Source: Dromaius novaehollandiae
Taxonomy: Eukaryota > Chordata > Aves > Casuariiformes > Dromaiidae
NCBI RefSeq assembly: GCF_036370855.1
Contig: NC_088103.1
Location: forward strand, 34,947,904 to 35,011,903
DNA: 64,000 bases
Reading direction: 5' to 3'
The number at the start of each line of letters is the position of its first letter. Positions within the stretch are counted from its first letter, which is position 1. This document shows, piece after piece, positions 20,100 through 33,200 of the stretch. A model generated the notes under the pieces. That model saw only the letters and a list, made by a program, of their open reading frames with translations, was not told the origin of the DNA and did not search any database. The translations under genes were made by a program, and so were the position numbers.

Positions 20100-22520
20100 T
20101 ACTCATTAAAATGTTTTTTTAATTTTTTTAATCTTAATTTGAAATTGCTTATTTTGTCACTTTCGTTTATGTATATATTGTAGTGGCTTCTGCCTGCTTT
20201 TCTCCTCCTTATCATTTTTCTAGTGTAACAGTTGATAAACATCCCACTGCCCTACAAATCTCCCTGATACAAGTAGTGTTTTAAACACAGTCAGATTCCT
20301 TGTTGATTGTACCTTAACTTTTTGGGTATATGTGGCATTTCCTGTTTCCTTAATAAGGGAGTAATTTCATATTTCTCAAGGAAAATGGAAAGAAAAATCA
20401 GCAAAGGTCATATACAATTTAACACTTCTGTGGCTCACTAGACTTAAATTTGAGGCCACTCTTCGGAATACTGATTGTTACTGTCCACCAGGAATTAACG
20501 AAGAGCAACCCTTATTGCTGATCACAGTTTGAGTATTTAGCTGAAGATGCAGAAGAAAGGTTGTCTTAGTACTGAAGATCATGGGCCTTCCTGAAGGGGG
20601 CAGTTCCCTTCCCCTGAGATCCTTGGTTAGTAGTTCTGTTGCTTCTCCTAGGGCAGTTGCAGTTGGAAGAAAAAAATCATGCAAGAAAAATGGAGATGTA
20701 ATTACAATCCTTACAAACCTCAATTAGAGATGATAAAGGAAAAAGCAGTAGTGGGGTGTTGTATGGAGGTAACAACAGAAGTCAGCTTTTTTCTTTTTAA
20801 GAAGTGTAGAATTTTGCTAAACTAAGCTATCAGCTGTTAATGCTGTCATGATGGAATGATTTTAGATTTGACATGAATTTATGGAAGGGGAAAAGGAATT
20901 GACACATAGCATGGAAGAGGGAAATAAAACTGTTAAGGATGCCTAAGCCTACTCAGGCTACCTAGAGATCAGGCTCCAATAGTGATAATTTTATGGAGGA
21001 CTGTTTTTTCCCTAGCTATCTTGGAGAGGCAGGGTAAAAAAACTGCATACCAATGCTAAATGGTTGGAGATGGTAGCAAATAGGTCAGAATGCCAGGCTG
21101 CCTCCCAAACCAGTTCTTCTTTGACTCTAGCAGTGGTGGCAGCCACAGCCACTGGCAGCTGTGGGTAACGTATGCTGTCATAAGCAGCAGCAGCTTTTGG
21201 GACAGTACCGTGTAGCACACATGCTCACACAGAAGCATACCTTCAGCCTCCTAGCAAGCTGCACCTGTGTGGTCACCCCTTCTGCTCTCCTGTTGTGTCC
21301 TGTGTCTCCATGCCAAACCCCCAGCTCTGTGACCCAGCTCCTCTCCTTGCCAGCGCTGTGGTGCTTGCTTTGCCCTGCCACTGCTCCTGTGTCCTGAGGA
21401 AGGGCAGAGGTTGGCACGGGTTGGGCCAGAGCTCGATGCTGCGCGTGGCAGCAAGCTCCTGGCAAATCCCCTGGTCACTGCTAACTGCCTTATCCTGTGG
21501 GCCAGGTAAGAACAGTGGGTGCAGCTGGGAGCAGCTCCTCTAAGCCATCCTGAAGTGGCTCTGCTTTATCATAGGCCGATAAAGGGAGAAAGAGAATAGT
21601 CTACTTTTACTAAAGGTATAAAGAAAAACTGTTGGTGTTTTTTTAAAAATATATATATATATAGTTTGGTAATAATCTCTTAAGTGTGAGGAGAAAGCAG
21701 CAATTGAAAGAAACTAACAGGAGGTTAAAAGCAACTTGAAGAGATCCAGTTTAAGGGCTCGACATTAAGAAAATGCTTGGATTTAAAAGCAAGTCTGGAA
21801 GAATAGTTGAGTCTTTGTTTAGCATAGCTGCATGGCACTGACAGAATTGTGCATCTTGCCCATTAAGGCACGTGAGCTGTGGGTAAGGGAGAAGTATGGT
21901 TTGCAAAAGTAGTATTGAGAGTGTTTCTTGTGCCTGTAGCTTGTGATTTGTTTAATGTATGGTTGGCATAGTTGTGATACAAAACCCAGGAACCTAAACT
22001 CAAGAAGTAGCTAAAATAACATCTTTCCCCTCCCACCGTGGTTTTTATTCTTGTGTAAGATGCATCTAAGATGCTCACTGTGTTATCTAAGTATTTCAAG
22101 ACTAACATTTTTTGCAAGAGGGTTATAACTGATTTCCTCTCAACATTTTTTTATTGAAGTTTTTAATTCTACTTAAATTAAAATTAAAAACCACAGACAT
22201 TTCAGTAGGTGCAGATATAGTTCTTGGCTTTCTTGCAGTAGTTCAACATCAAAATGTCCTAGAATTGCATATTGTCAACTACTGGATATACAAATATACC
22301 TCTTCTTCTACCATTTTACCATTTCTTTTACCATTTCTTTTTTGTAATGAGCTATATGTATTCCTAGTGTTTTGATTTTTATAAACCATTTCATGAGCAG
22401 AGATAGAATGTAGAAAAAATTGGGTATGAAGTGTACAAAAGAGACAAACATGCATCTCGAACTGAAGTTCTTTTCTAAAGAAATTACAGGAAATCTTTTG
22501 CTGAAAGAAAAATTGAGAAA
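20100..22520. other. Spacer between the convergent 3' ends of SFR1 and CFAP43
   Basis: No gene is supported. A locally GC-rich patch (about 21090-21540) has open frames on both strands but no family match or splice sites in a sensible order. A short (AT)n run lies at 21649-21662. Confidence 0.55.
21649..21662. repeat. (AT)n simple repeat
   Basis: A run of seven AT units in the SFR1-CFAP43 spacer. Confidence 0.85.
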
Positions 22521-22538
22521 GAAAGTAGCTGTCCAAGA

Positions 22539-22544
22539 TTTATT
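22539..22544 (-). terminator. CFAP43: CFAP43 polyadenylation signal
   Basis: AATAAA on the minus strand lies 45 bases after the CFAP43 stop codon (22589-22591), giving a very short 3' UTR. Confidence 0.7.
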
Positions 22545-22588
22545 CATAGAGAAGACCATGGTGTTACGTGTCTACCAGGATTCTGTTT

Positions 22589-22746
22589 TTAAAGAGTAGG
22601 GAATATTCTTGATCTCAGTCTTTCAGCTTCTGCCCGAAGAACTTTAAACTGTTCTTTCTGTTCTCTTACATCATCCTGTAGCTGTTTCTGCTTCAAAATC
22701 TCTCGGTAACGCTGCCGTGCAATCTTTTCAGAAACAAGCCGTGTGT
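22589..22746 (-). CDS. CFAP43: CFAP43 last exon, window exon 34 (1428-1479 and stop)
   Basis: Acceptor TTTTATGCAG. C-terminal coiled coil [20 protein letters not shown] ending RSRIFPTL, then TAA at 22589-22591. Confidence 0.94.
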
Positions 22747-25700
22747 CTGCATAAAACAAAATATAATGATTAGCATGTACATGTAGAGGAGGCATAGTTT
22801 ATATCTTTATTAGACCTGCTCCAAGGTTACTCAAAGTTCTGTAATAAAATAGGCCAGCATTTAAAAAAAAATGTTCGCAGTTGGACTTAATGTATTTATT
22901 GTAGTGAATACCAAAATTTTCAACAAGGCACTGGACGTGTTTCCTTGCCTTTCCAGCAAGTACTCACTGCTTGGAAAATCTAACTAAATGTTCTACTGTT
23001 GAAAAAATCGATATAGTTTTCCTAATAGTGTATGCACTTTTCAGCTTCATGCTACTTACTCTTTTCTCTTGAATGTGTGGAAAGAAATGAGTTGAACTGT
23101 TCTGAGAAAGAATGAAGGTATTTTGCCCAATAAAGGTATTAATAACTCAGCACTTTGACTCAGATAGTTTCAGTAATTTAGCCAATTAACTTGGGTTACA
23201 AGAGCAACAATCTCTAGCATACCAAACTCTGAAACTGCTCTGTTAAAGAGGGCACTACTAACTGCACACACAGTGATAAATATGCATTCCTTGCCCAGTG
23301 GCTGATGCTGAGGGAGAACAGGACTGTCCAGCCTCGGCGATGTTCTCTCAGTGTTCTTTGTTTATGACTTAAAGCATGTTACTGACTGTGACTCACCAGC
23401 TGCCTCAAAGATGTGCTTCCTTTCTGAAACAGACACAAGTTTTTCTTTCAGCTCCAGGCTGAGCTCGTAGTTTGCTTGCTTCTTTAAACTGATGCACTTC
23501 TCCAGCTCTTTAATTATTTTCTGACAGTTCTTCACATTCTTCTTGTGCAGCTGTCCATTTCCAAATGAATAAAACAAATGTATGCGATAATATGAAAGGT
23601 GCTCTGACAAACTTCAGTGGAAACCTATCATCTTCTGCACCACATTGTAGCTCAAATCATTTTTATATATTTTGATTTGACTACTAGCGCATTATAGCTT
23701 TATGTTGTATACCACCCTTCACACACATTGTATTCCAGTATGTATTAAGTATGCTTAATGGCATTCTAATATAAGTAGCTGAGAAGAAGGAACAAAGAGT
23801 TATGGGTCAGGGAGAGGGATATAGTAAAGATAAGACTTAAGAGGCAAAGCGGGGAAAGGAAGTCAATGCAATCAGTGAGGTGAGAACTCTCTCTTGGCTA
23901 CTAGGAAGAAAGGGCTGTTGTGCTGATTTTAGTGAAGCTATCTGAAGGGATGTAAAGGGAGAGGGTAAATATTAAACGTTGAAGAAGAACTTGGAGAAAA
24001 TGGAGGCTTATGTCAGCTAGAGTAACCTGGAGTAAATCCAGTGGAATCTCTTAAGAACAAGGACAATTATAATTGGAATGATGAAATAGATGAGGGAGCC
24101 AGTGAATCAGATTGTGTTGTACGTATGGTGGTGTGATATTATGAACCTGCTGGTGCTTCTGAGGAGAAAGCATGAAGCAGTGCAGATGTGGAAGAATGCT
24201 TCTCTAGAAATGGAAGAATGCCTTATATAGGCAATGCTGTGTAGGAAGTGATAAGCGGATCTGCATTCAGATGCGCAGGAAGGCAAGCATGTAATTCCAA
24301 TAACAGAGCATGTAGATTTATCTCCACAGGGTTTATCTATGCTGCAGTCAATGTATGACGACTGCCTCCAGAGACTTTAGATACGGGCTAGCTGACTGAC
24401 AGTGACAGTGCTGCTGTGACAACTCAGAGCAAGTTGAACTGCTGAATGCCAGGTGAATAAATACATGGGTATATGTATTCATGTGCGTGTGCTGTTGTGG
24501 CTATGCTGCAAGCAGCCCTTGAATTAGTTGAAGGGGTAGTATGACTACATCAGTTGCAATTACGCCTTTTGCTAAGGAAGGAGAGGAAATGCATTTAAAC
24601 TAAGGGTGTGTTTCTCAAATGTGCTTGTTCATTTGGGATTTACCTTATCTATGACACTGAGAGTCTGCTCCATCATTGAAACCTGGTGGGTAATGCGGCT
24701 GTCATAGTTCAGCACAGTTAGGAACTGAAGAATTAGAAAGAAACCAGATTAAGCCTGTTTGTTTTCAACAGTTCTAGCCTTCTGTAAAGGCAATCGTAGT
24801 ACATGAAACTCAGAAAACTGGAATTCTGCACAACGGAAAGCATTGCTAGTGATCATAAAGGGACATTCTAAAGGTACTCTTGGACGCTGCATGAATACTA
24901 GACTGAACAGCCGTTAAAAAGAATGTTCTCTGTGTGTTGAATGCAAATAAAGACCAAGCCAGTTTATTAATAGAGGTATCAAAAAAACCCAAGCTATACT
25001 TTTTCTTATAAGGTAGCCTAATGTAGCACAAACGGAGGCCAAAGTCTGTCTTTAGGCTAGGGAAAGGAGTATTTCATTGTCAAGCGGCTTTCTAATAATT
25101 CTTACTTTTATTCTTATATCTGCATAGTAATTTCTCTAGATCTAAGAGAATTTATTAAAGATTTATTAAAGATTGATGTGATTCCACTTTCTGGAACATC
25201 ATCACACTAAACTGACAGCCAAAAATGTGAAATTTTGTGGACTGTTCCAGTTAAAAGAGGAGAAACAGGATGGAGTCAGTCTTTCCTGTTTTCCTGAAAC
25301 AGGAAAGACTCAGCAGGCTCCTTTCCTACAGCACTAAACTGCTTTTCATCACTATTTCACTAATGGCCCTCTCTTTCCAGGCCTTCTCAGGTCCTTGCCC
25401 TCAGGCATTTATCTGGGCCATCTTTCTACTCCTATTGTTTCTGTCTCTGTTGCCTTGCTTTTCCCACTGATACCACAATCTTGCTCAAAGAATAAAGTCA
25501 AGCCCCTCAGAGCATTCAAATTCTGAGTAAACTCATATATGCCTCTGCTATGGGCAAGGACAAGTCTGTGTCTCGCCAATATCTGAAGGGCAACAGTTCT
25601 CACCATCAGTATAAATGAAGTTTCACCTAACATATTACAGCAGCCCCCTGGTGATAAATTTGCTGCAGAAACTTTTCAGTGCACAGTAACCTCTCTGGGA

Positions 25701-28700
25701 AGCTGTTTTGTTGGTGTTAGTTACAGAAGTCTCCTGGCTGCAATTCAGAAGTAAACAAGCAGTTCAGAGAACAGGAGAACTAACAGCGCCTCAGCAAAGC
25801 CCCCCCCCCCCTTTTTTTTTTAATGTTTTGATTGAATTGCAATATCCTCACCTGCTTCCCTTCTCCAGCATTCTTTGTTCTCCCCGTGCTCTACAGCTCT
25901 TCTCACCAAAGTATTCCCGCTTCCTCACAACCAGACATCTCCCACTCCAAACTCCTATTTCCTCCACCTCATCACCACAGAGCCCAGCCTTCCTGGCAGC
26001 CTATATCCCAATCTGCAATACCCTGAGGCTTCCCCTACAACCTCTCCTCTTCCTTCCCCCTTCTCCCTGCAATATCCCTTGGCTCTCTCCCACAGCCTTT
26101 ACCTATGTTTTTTGGCCTGCCAGCTGGGCTTGTTCATAGCGATGTGTATGCTGACTGGCGGGCCGGCTGCTGCCTCTCGTCTGCCAGGCAAAGCAAACAA
26201 TTCTCCGCTTTTCTGCTGCCGGTGGTCCAACAAATGGCAGTGGAGCTCAATGAGGCTTCGGTAGGAACTGACTACTGAGCTAATGTTATGGTATTTCTAT
26301 GATACAGCAGATGGGGGCACTTCAGACCTTTCACTTAAAAAGGTTATGGTGCTTGATTTAAAAATCAGTTCCTTGGGGCTGTAAAATCCTGATTTCTTAC
26401 TCTCTGTGCCAATTTAGGTATGCCAAGAGTTAGGGCTAATGTTGCTCTTGTTTATACCTGAACATCCCAAAGAACTTCATTACTGAATAATGTCAAGAGC
26501 AAAACTTACGTTTGAAAGCTGAATTTTTGACCTACCAGACATCAAGTTTCCCTGTAATTGAAACGTAATTAAGAGACATAAACAATGGTACAAAAATAGG
26601 CAGCAAAATTTCTGTGGTCAAAAGGCAAATTAGAGAAGGTAACTCACTAGCTGGTGATCTTTTGAAATGCGTAGTGTTAGAATATCCTGAGCCTTCTGTT
26701 TCAGATCTTCTATCTGCATTTTCATTTTCTTGTGTTCCCATTCCAGCTGAAATATCCCTTTAGAGAAGTCTTTACATTCCACCATGCTAGCAACTTTTTT
26801 TTCTCCTTCAGCCTGAAAGAAGAGATTAATCTTAATTAACATACTTTATGGAATATGGAATAATTTTCTGTAACTGGATGGGCAAGTCTCCAAAGTCATA
26901 ATTTTAGTAAGGGAAATGTGCCATACTGCAGTCTCTTTCCAGACTTAGCTCCAGATGGTTATCTTTTGTGGAATTTTGTTGCCTTTTAGGCACTGTGCCA
27001 CAGTCCTGGATCACAGAAGGAGATGAAGAAAATTACAACTAACCTCTCTCTATCCTCCTATCTTATTAAAATGCTCAGGCACTTTATCTCCACAAAATAT
27101 AAATTTGCTCTGTATCAGGTATTCTGCAGTTGTTACTGAAGCCTTTGTGCAGTAGCAGTAAAAAGCAATTTTTTGTGCAGCTAAAATGCCTAAGAAAATA
27201 ACCTTTAATGAGACTATGAAAAACTAAGTATATTAAGTATGATGACAAATTTCACATTATACAAAAAGCTGTATTAATTTTTTAAATCTTACTATAAGTG
27301 ATTGGTCACTTGTTTCCTAACATGACTATATGTTTGCCTTGAGGGAATCCTAGGACTGGTGTCCGGGATATTGGCATTCTCTACTTACAGCATGTGTGTA
27401 AGTGATGGTGTGTCTAAAAACTGTTGCTATTTCATTGATCTGAATTGTATTGATCAAACATCAAGAAAGCAGTTTGTACTGCAATCTTTATATTATAATA
27501 AGAGACACTACAGAATTCTTAGTAGTTTCAAGATTACAACTGAGCCTACTGGTGTGTGGTAATGAATTGAAACTAGATGTCAAACTGGAGAAAAAGCACC
27601 TTTGTTTTAAGACCTTAAATTTCCTTGCGATAATGTAAATTACCATGATACTGCAATTCAGTTCTTCAATAACAGTCTTGTTAATAAGAATGGCATCAGT
27701 GAAATCTGGAAGCTCAGTACTTTCCAATTCCACCTGTCCTTGTTTTAGCAAAAATTGGACAGTCAAATTCAACTGAAGTTTCATCTTCTCCTCCCGCAGC
27801 CTAAAATGGCAGAAAACCAAAAGCGTTTAGTGATTTTACCATGCTTATATAAATCCTTCTATGATTCTCAAAACTTTTATGTTTATTACTGATAAGATGT
27901 ATGTTCCTGTGGGGTTTACTCTTTCAGGTTTAGCCTGTCTTCTATTTGCTCCCAAAATGACTTCAAAATTTGCAACTTACTTATTTCTAGATATAATGTT
28001 CTCAACTACTGGATTCTGTTTTCTTAACACACTGTAGCATATGTTCTGAAAGAAAGTGTCCTTACTGAGCAAAAAGCCTTAAAAATAATTGAAAAGAAAA
28101 TAGAGGGAATGCCAAGGCAGCACCTCTCTTGTATAATTTACACCGGGGTTTGTTGCTGAAGGACAATGAATGTGCAAATTATGCCATGTACATGAAAAAA
28201 AGAAAAATTACTAGTCCAAAGAGCTCTGTGAAATCAGGCCTCGTGACTGAGCAACATATTAGAATTGGGAGTGATCACTGCAGCTTCTTTAGGCCAACAT
28301 GAACAAAGTTTACCTGAGCCAGACAGAACAAGTATGGCCTTGAAGACTGCTTAGGATTCTGTGTGATGTGGCTTTTTGGACAGTTAGTTTGCATGGAAGA
28401 TCACACTGCCATTCTTACTGATGTTGTTACTCAAGATGCTAAATTAAAATTTGTTTGGGCCCTCCCACACATGCTGCAATCATACTTCACTGTAAAAATA
28501 TCTTAGGTTTCCTCTTTGAGAGAATTCTAGATATGAGTGGTGGAGAACACAGCTGTCTAATTCTGCATGTGACTCTTGGTTCTATGTTGGTGAACTAAAA
28601 TGTATCTGAACATAGGAAAACAAACAAAATTACCACGTGAGTTCTTGGAAAATGTGTCCTATTTCTGACTTCATCTTCTCATCATCATCCATTCTTCTCT

Positions 28701-30260
28701 GGAGAAAGGCCTGCATCTCTGCCAGTGTTAGGGCTTTCCACTTCACCTAAGCAAGCAACATCATGACATTCTGAACTTGTTCAACTTCATGAGTATGTGA
28801 AGGCAAGCCTCTTCAAGAACTGAGAGGACAAGATTTTTTAGAAGACATGTATGTATAAATAGGCTGCCTGATGTTTTGAGAGTCCTAGTAAAGCACGAGA
28901 CATAGACGTTACAATTCTTGCACTTTGCTCAAAAAATCATTTATTCATTTATGCATAGTTTATTCACAAGAAGGGAAATCACATTTCCTTCTCTTTTGAT
29001 CAAATGTATCCACATCTCTGAATAATTCAGATTTATACCTTCACACTCTTAAACTAAACTAGTAGTTTAATAGAGCTTTCTAGCAACACCCTCTATTAAG
29101 ACTTGCTCTTGGTGTTCTAGAAGAAAATGAGTATGCATTGGGGCAGATGTAGCATGCCAATGTGAGATAAAGACTTCAACAGGCATTGAAAATCAAACAC
29201 CTTATTAGTTTTTTGGTTTGGATAAATAAAATGAAAAAAAAATTTTGAAAGCGTGCCAAGGTCCCAATCATTTTGATCAAATCTTCCCACATTTATATAG
29301 TAATGTTTCCTCTGGAGGAGAACTAGAGCTGATTTCCTTTGATGACATTTCTATTATTTTGAGTTGAACAAAAGGTGGCCAGGAGTAACATAGACTCAAA
29401 TACACCTTATGTATGCTGCATTGCCATTTCACCACTCACCCAACCCTACACTTAAATCCCACAGAAGGTTAAGACCTGAAAATATCAAAAAGTATAGTGG
29501 CAAAATAAAGCATTTTACATACTAGCTGCTCACTCTCCATTTTGTTTCGTCTAGCTAGACAAAAACGGTCCCATAAAGATGGATCTAAGCCGTTAGGCAT
29601 ATGTTCAGGTTTATCCAATTCATCCATGGCTTTCATTAAAAGGGTGAGTGCTTCTTTGTAATCTTCGGCTGAGCCTGAATGATCCCCATATGGGCTAGAA
29701 GTGTCAGGGAGCATTTTCATCTTCTGGGTCCTAATGTACATAGTATATACAATATTTACATTTGTCTTTATTTTCTCTTACATAAAACAAGCTTATGTAG
29801 AACTAACAACATTTCATACTCTCAATGTCTTGCAAAGAGCAACTAGGTAAGACTAGATATTACAAAATAAAAATACATGTTTTTGAGAACTGTTCATTAT
29901 TTAGATTGCATTTAAAATAGATTGTGCAGGGTGAATGAGGAAATGTAAGTGATCAAATATAAGTGTATGATGGGAAATCATCAACTATTGTCAACCATCC
30001 ATATAAAAATTAGGAAAGCAGTCAGTCTATTGATTATCAAGATATTTTAGATAACTGAAATAAAGTGTTTTCATTCTTGAAACACAAGAAACACTACTAT
30101 TTAAACAGATGGAATCAGATGGCGTCTTACCTTGGTCGACGTCTATAAAGTTTGAAAAGCCGATCAAGGATATATGCAGGAACGTCAGCAAAATCCTTTC
30201 TAAAATCAGATTCCAACATCTAGGAGTGAAACGAACAGCCTTCTTGTCATTACAATGTTA

Positions 30261-30292
<32 letters not shown>

Positions 30293-33200
30293 TATCCTTC
30301 CCGTTTCTTAGAAACACAGAACATGGTGCTTCCAAGCACTCCATTCAGGGAATCTTGGCTATTTCATATATTCTTGCTCTCAGACATGACAGGTTACACT
30401 TTTTTTCACTGTCAAATTTTTTCTTTAATGCTAAGGAAGAGTCAAGGCTGAGCGCACAACTGCAGAAGTTAAATGCAGAAGTTTTGTCACACTAAGATTC
30501 TCTGTGAAGACAGCCCCCCTGGCTCCCAAGAGATTATGAAGACCTCGATGTGTAACTCATATGCACATGCTCTCCTTTGCTGCTTAACTTCAGTGATCAG
30601 CAAGTTAAACAGAACCCATCCCCATGCTTAAAATGAAGTATGTTCTTCTCATGATCAAGAGGCAGCACGAACTTTTTATATATCTGAATCTGCTTGGATT
30701 TGTCTAGAGTCTCACCTTATCTTCAGCAATTGCATTTTCATAGGTGTCTATGTAAGCATCAATTTTCCTGTTTGTACACTGGATTGTTTTTGTAGACTTT
30801 ACCTGTAGCAAAACCAGAGGATTTCAAGAACAAAACTCAGTCAGTAGAAGCACTTGATGGCTATTTGTATATACTGATGAAGCCAACAATCTCTTAGTTC
30901 TAGAGAAAACCTTTTGAGCTATATTTATTAACAATACAATACCTTCTCCAAGGGGGGTTACCTGTGGGTACTGCTTAAAGGTGAGCAGGTATAAAATTCA
31001 AGTATTCCACTGCTTAAGAAAGTCTGTTATAAAACACAACTTACACCAATGCTTCTAAGTTTTCTTTTTTAAATTTTGAATGTATGGACCTATGTTCATA
31101 CTTGTTTTCACTTGCATAACAATTTCCTTTTTCCTTTCAGGTCATCAAAGGTAAGATCAATCAAAAATCCTCAAATTATGTTCAGTGGAAGGTTCTCAAT
31201 TCCAGAATGCAATTTCCCTGTTGGCATGACATAAATCTGCTACATATCAACATACTAAACTCATCTGTTTTATCAAGGCCGTCAAATGATTGTACTCTGC
31301 TGGGGAGATCAGCTTTGACAATTTGCATGGACCAAAAAATGTACCAATGAGGACATTTGTAAAAACTCTAAAAATTACATATTTCGAAAAATGTAAGCTG
31401 GTATACACTTGGCCTCAGATAACTTCAAAAGTAGTCTAACCTATATAGTGGTAGGGGTTCGGTGTCTATTTTGGAACCTCTCCTTGTAGCTCACATACAA
31501 ACGGCTGCTTGCAGCTCCAAACATGGCGATCTGTAGAGGTCCAGTAGCAGGTCTGCCACACAGAAACATTCCAAACAATAACTTACTTTCTCCTTCCGCT
31601 TCTTCTTAAGGAAATGATGAAGTGCAGCTTCTCTAGTATCCAATTCTTCATCCAACAGCAAAGAATAAAGGATATTGATTATTTTGAGTTCTTCCTGTGG
31701 AAAGATTGTTTAAAAAAAAAAAGTTAACATTCCTGCGGCACAGAGGTAGAGATGAAAAATTAAAGTTCTCTGCCATACCTGATAGATGACCATCTCAGAA
31801 TTCACTTTCCTTTCAAAGAGCTTGCACATAGTCTTATCAAAACATTGTGTCGTTTCCTGGATGGAAGCTTGAAGTTTCTTCAATTCAGCTTCCAGTGCCT
31901 GGAGAAGACAAGGACAAGAGGAGCACTGTTACATCTGGAGAAAGAAACAAGCTCCGGCACAGTATATTGCGGAATGCTGGAGAATGCACAGTGTGGAACT
32001 GTAACCCCCCAATGCAAACTTTTTTTTTTCCTTAAGTTTTTATAGTCCTGCCCCACTCCAGAGCCATGTAATATTCATTAATATTGTAGACACAAATAAA
32101 AGAAAATAGAACCTACCTTGTTTACAGAATTAGGTGAAACCTGTTCCCCTTCAGAAGCCAAATATATAGCATAATCACTGTTGTGCAAATGAAGACCCAG
32201 GGTTTAAGAGAATAAAATTTTGTGTTGGATTGGTTTGAACAATTAAAGGGTCAGATTAACCAAAGGGCTCAAGGAGAAGGTAATCCAAATGACACTGGTC
32301 CCTTTTGAAATTAACAGGATCTGGGTATTAGACCCAAATGTATTTTTTAAATCAATCTTTAAGGCATGACTATCATTTTGTAATTGTTTTGATTTTCAGG
32401 GAGATTAAAGAGAATGTTTTTACCCCCAGCTTTCATTGCAACTAAGGAGTCTAACTTATTTATGCACTTTTATTGAAAGACTAGTTTCTACTCCTGTTAG
32501 CACTACTGAAGAGCCATGTCAGAAACACTAAGATTCCAGGTTTTGTACAATCAAAACAACAGCTACATTCTGGAAGACATTATTTTGATGACTGTGATAA
32601 AACAGAAAGCAGGACCCACATTTCTTTAAATCTGTCCTAACAGTGGTGAGGGTTGTCCCTGAGAATGAAGCTATTCATTTCTATCATCAATTAGCTACTC
32701 CACTGGAAAAGTATTAAGGCTAAATTTGTAAGAGAAAGATCCTTTAGCCAAAAGATCCCAGCAATTACTTGTTTGGAAGGAGAATGTTGCCAGGCTACCA
32801 AGTTTTGCTGACCAAATACCACTTAGAAGAATAACCATTGTGGTACTATATGTGTATGGCATCAGCAACAGTGGGAATGGAACCTGAAAAACCATTTTAG
32901 GAATAGTGGTACATTTATGAAGGAAAGTAATCTTTTGTCAGATGCCACAAGGTTTGGCACATACTAATTATTGTAAGTAGAGATTGCTTTTTCTACTGTT
33001 TAAGCTAGGACATATACTATTCCACATCAACTTTCTTCATTTGTTCTTCATTTCTTCTATTTATTGGCATTTATTTTTACAATTAGATCCTGAGCAAACC
33101 CGAAACTTTGGCCATGAGGATGGTGAAGAAAACCACTCCTTTTCTCTTTTTAATTTACCCTTCTATGCTTTTCTTTTTCTTCATTCAGTTCCTCGACTTT

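Noticed and set aside
25708-26139. A 143-codon plus-strand frame rich in Ser, Pro and Leu.
   Set aside because: Explained by the pyrimidine-rich block inside a CFAP43 intron; no start context, splice structure or homology seen.
32117-32177. A possible extra CFAP43 exon with good splice-like borders (61 bp).
   Set aside because: Its phase does not fit window exon 23, which would create an immediate TGA, while exon 23 joins exon 24 directly in phase 0 to give a continuous coiled coil.
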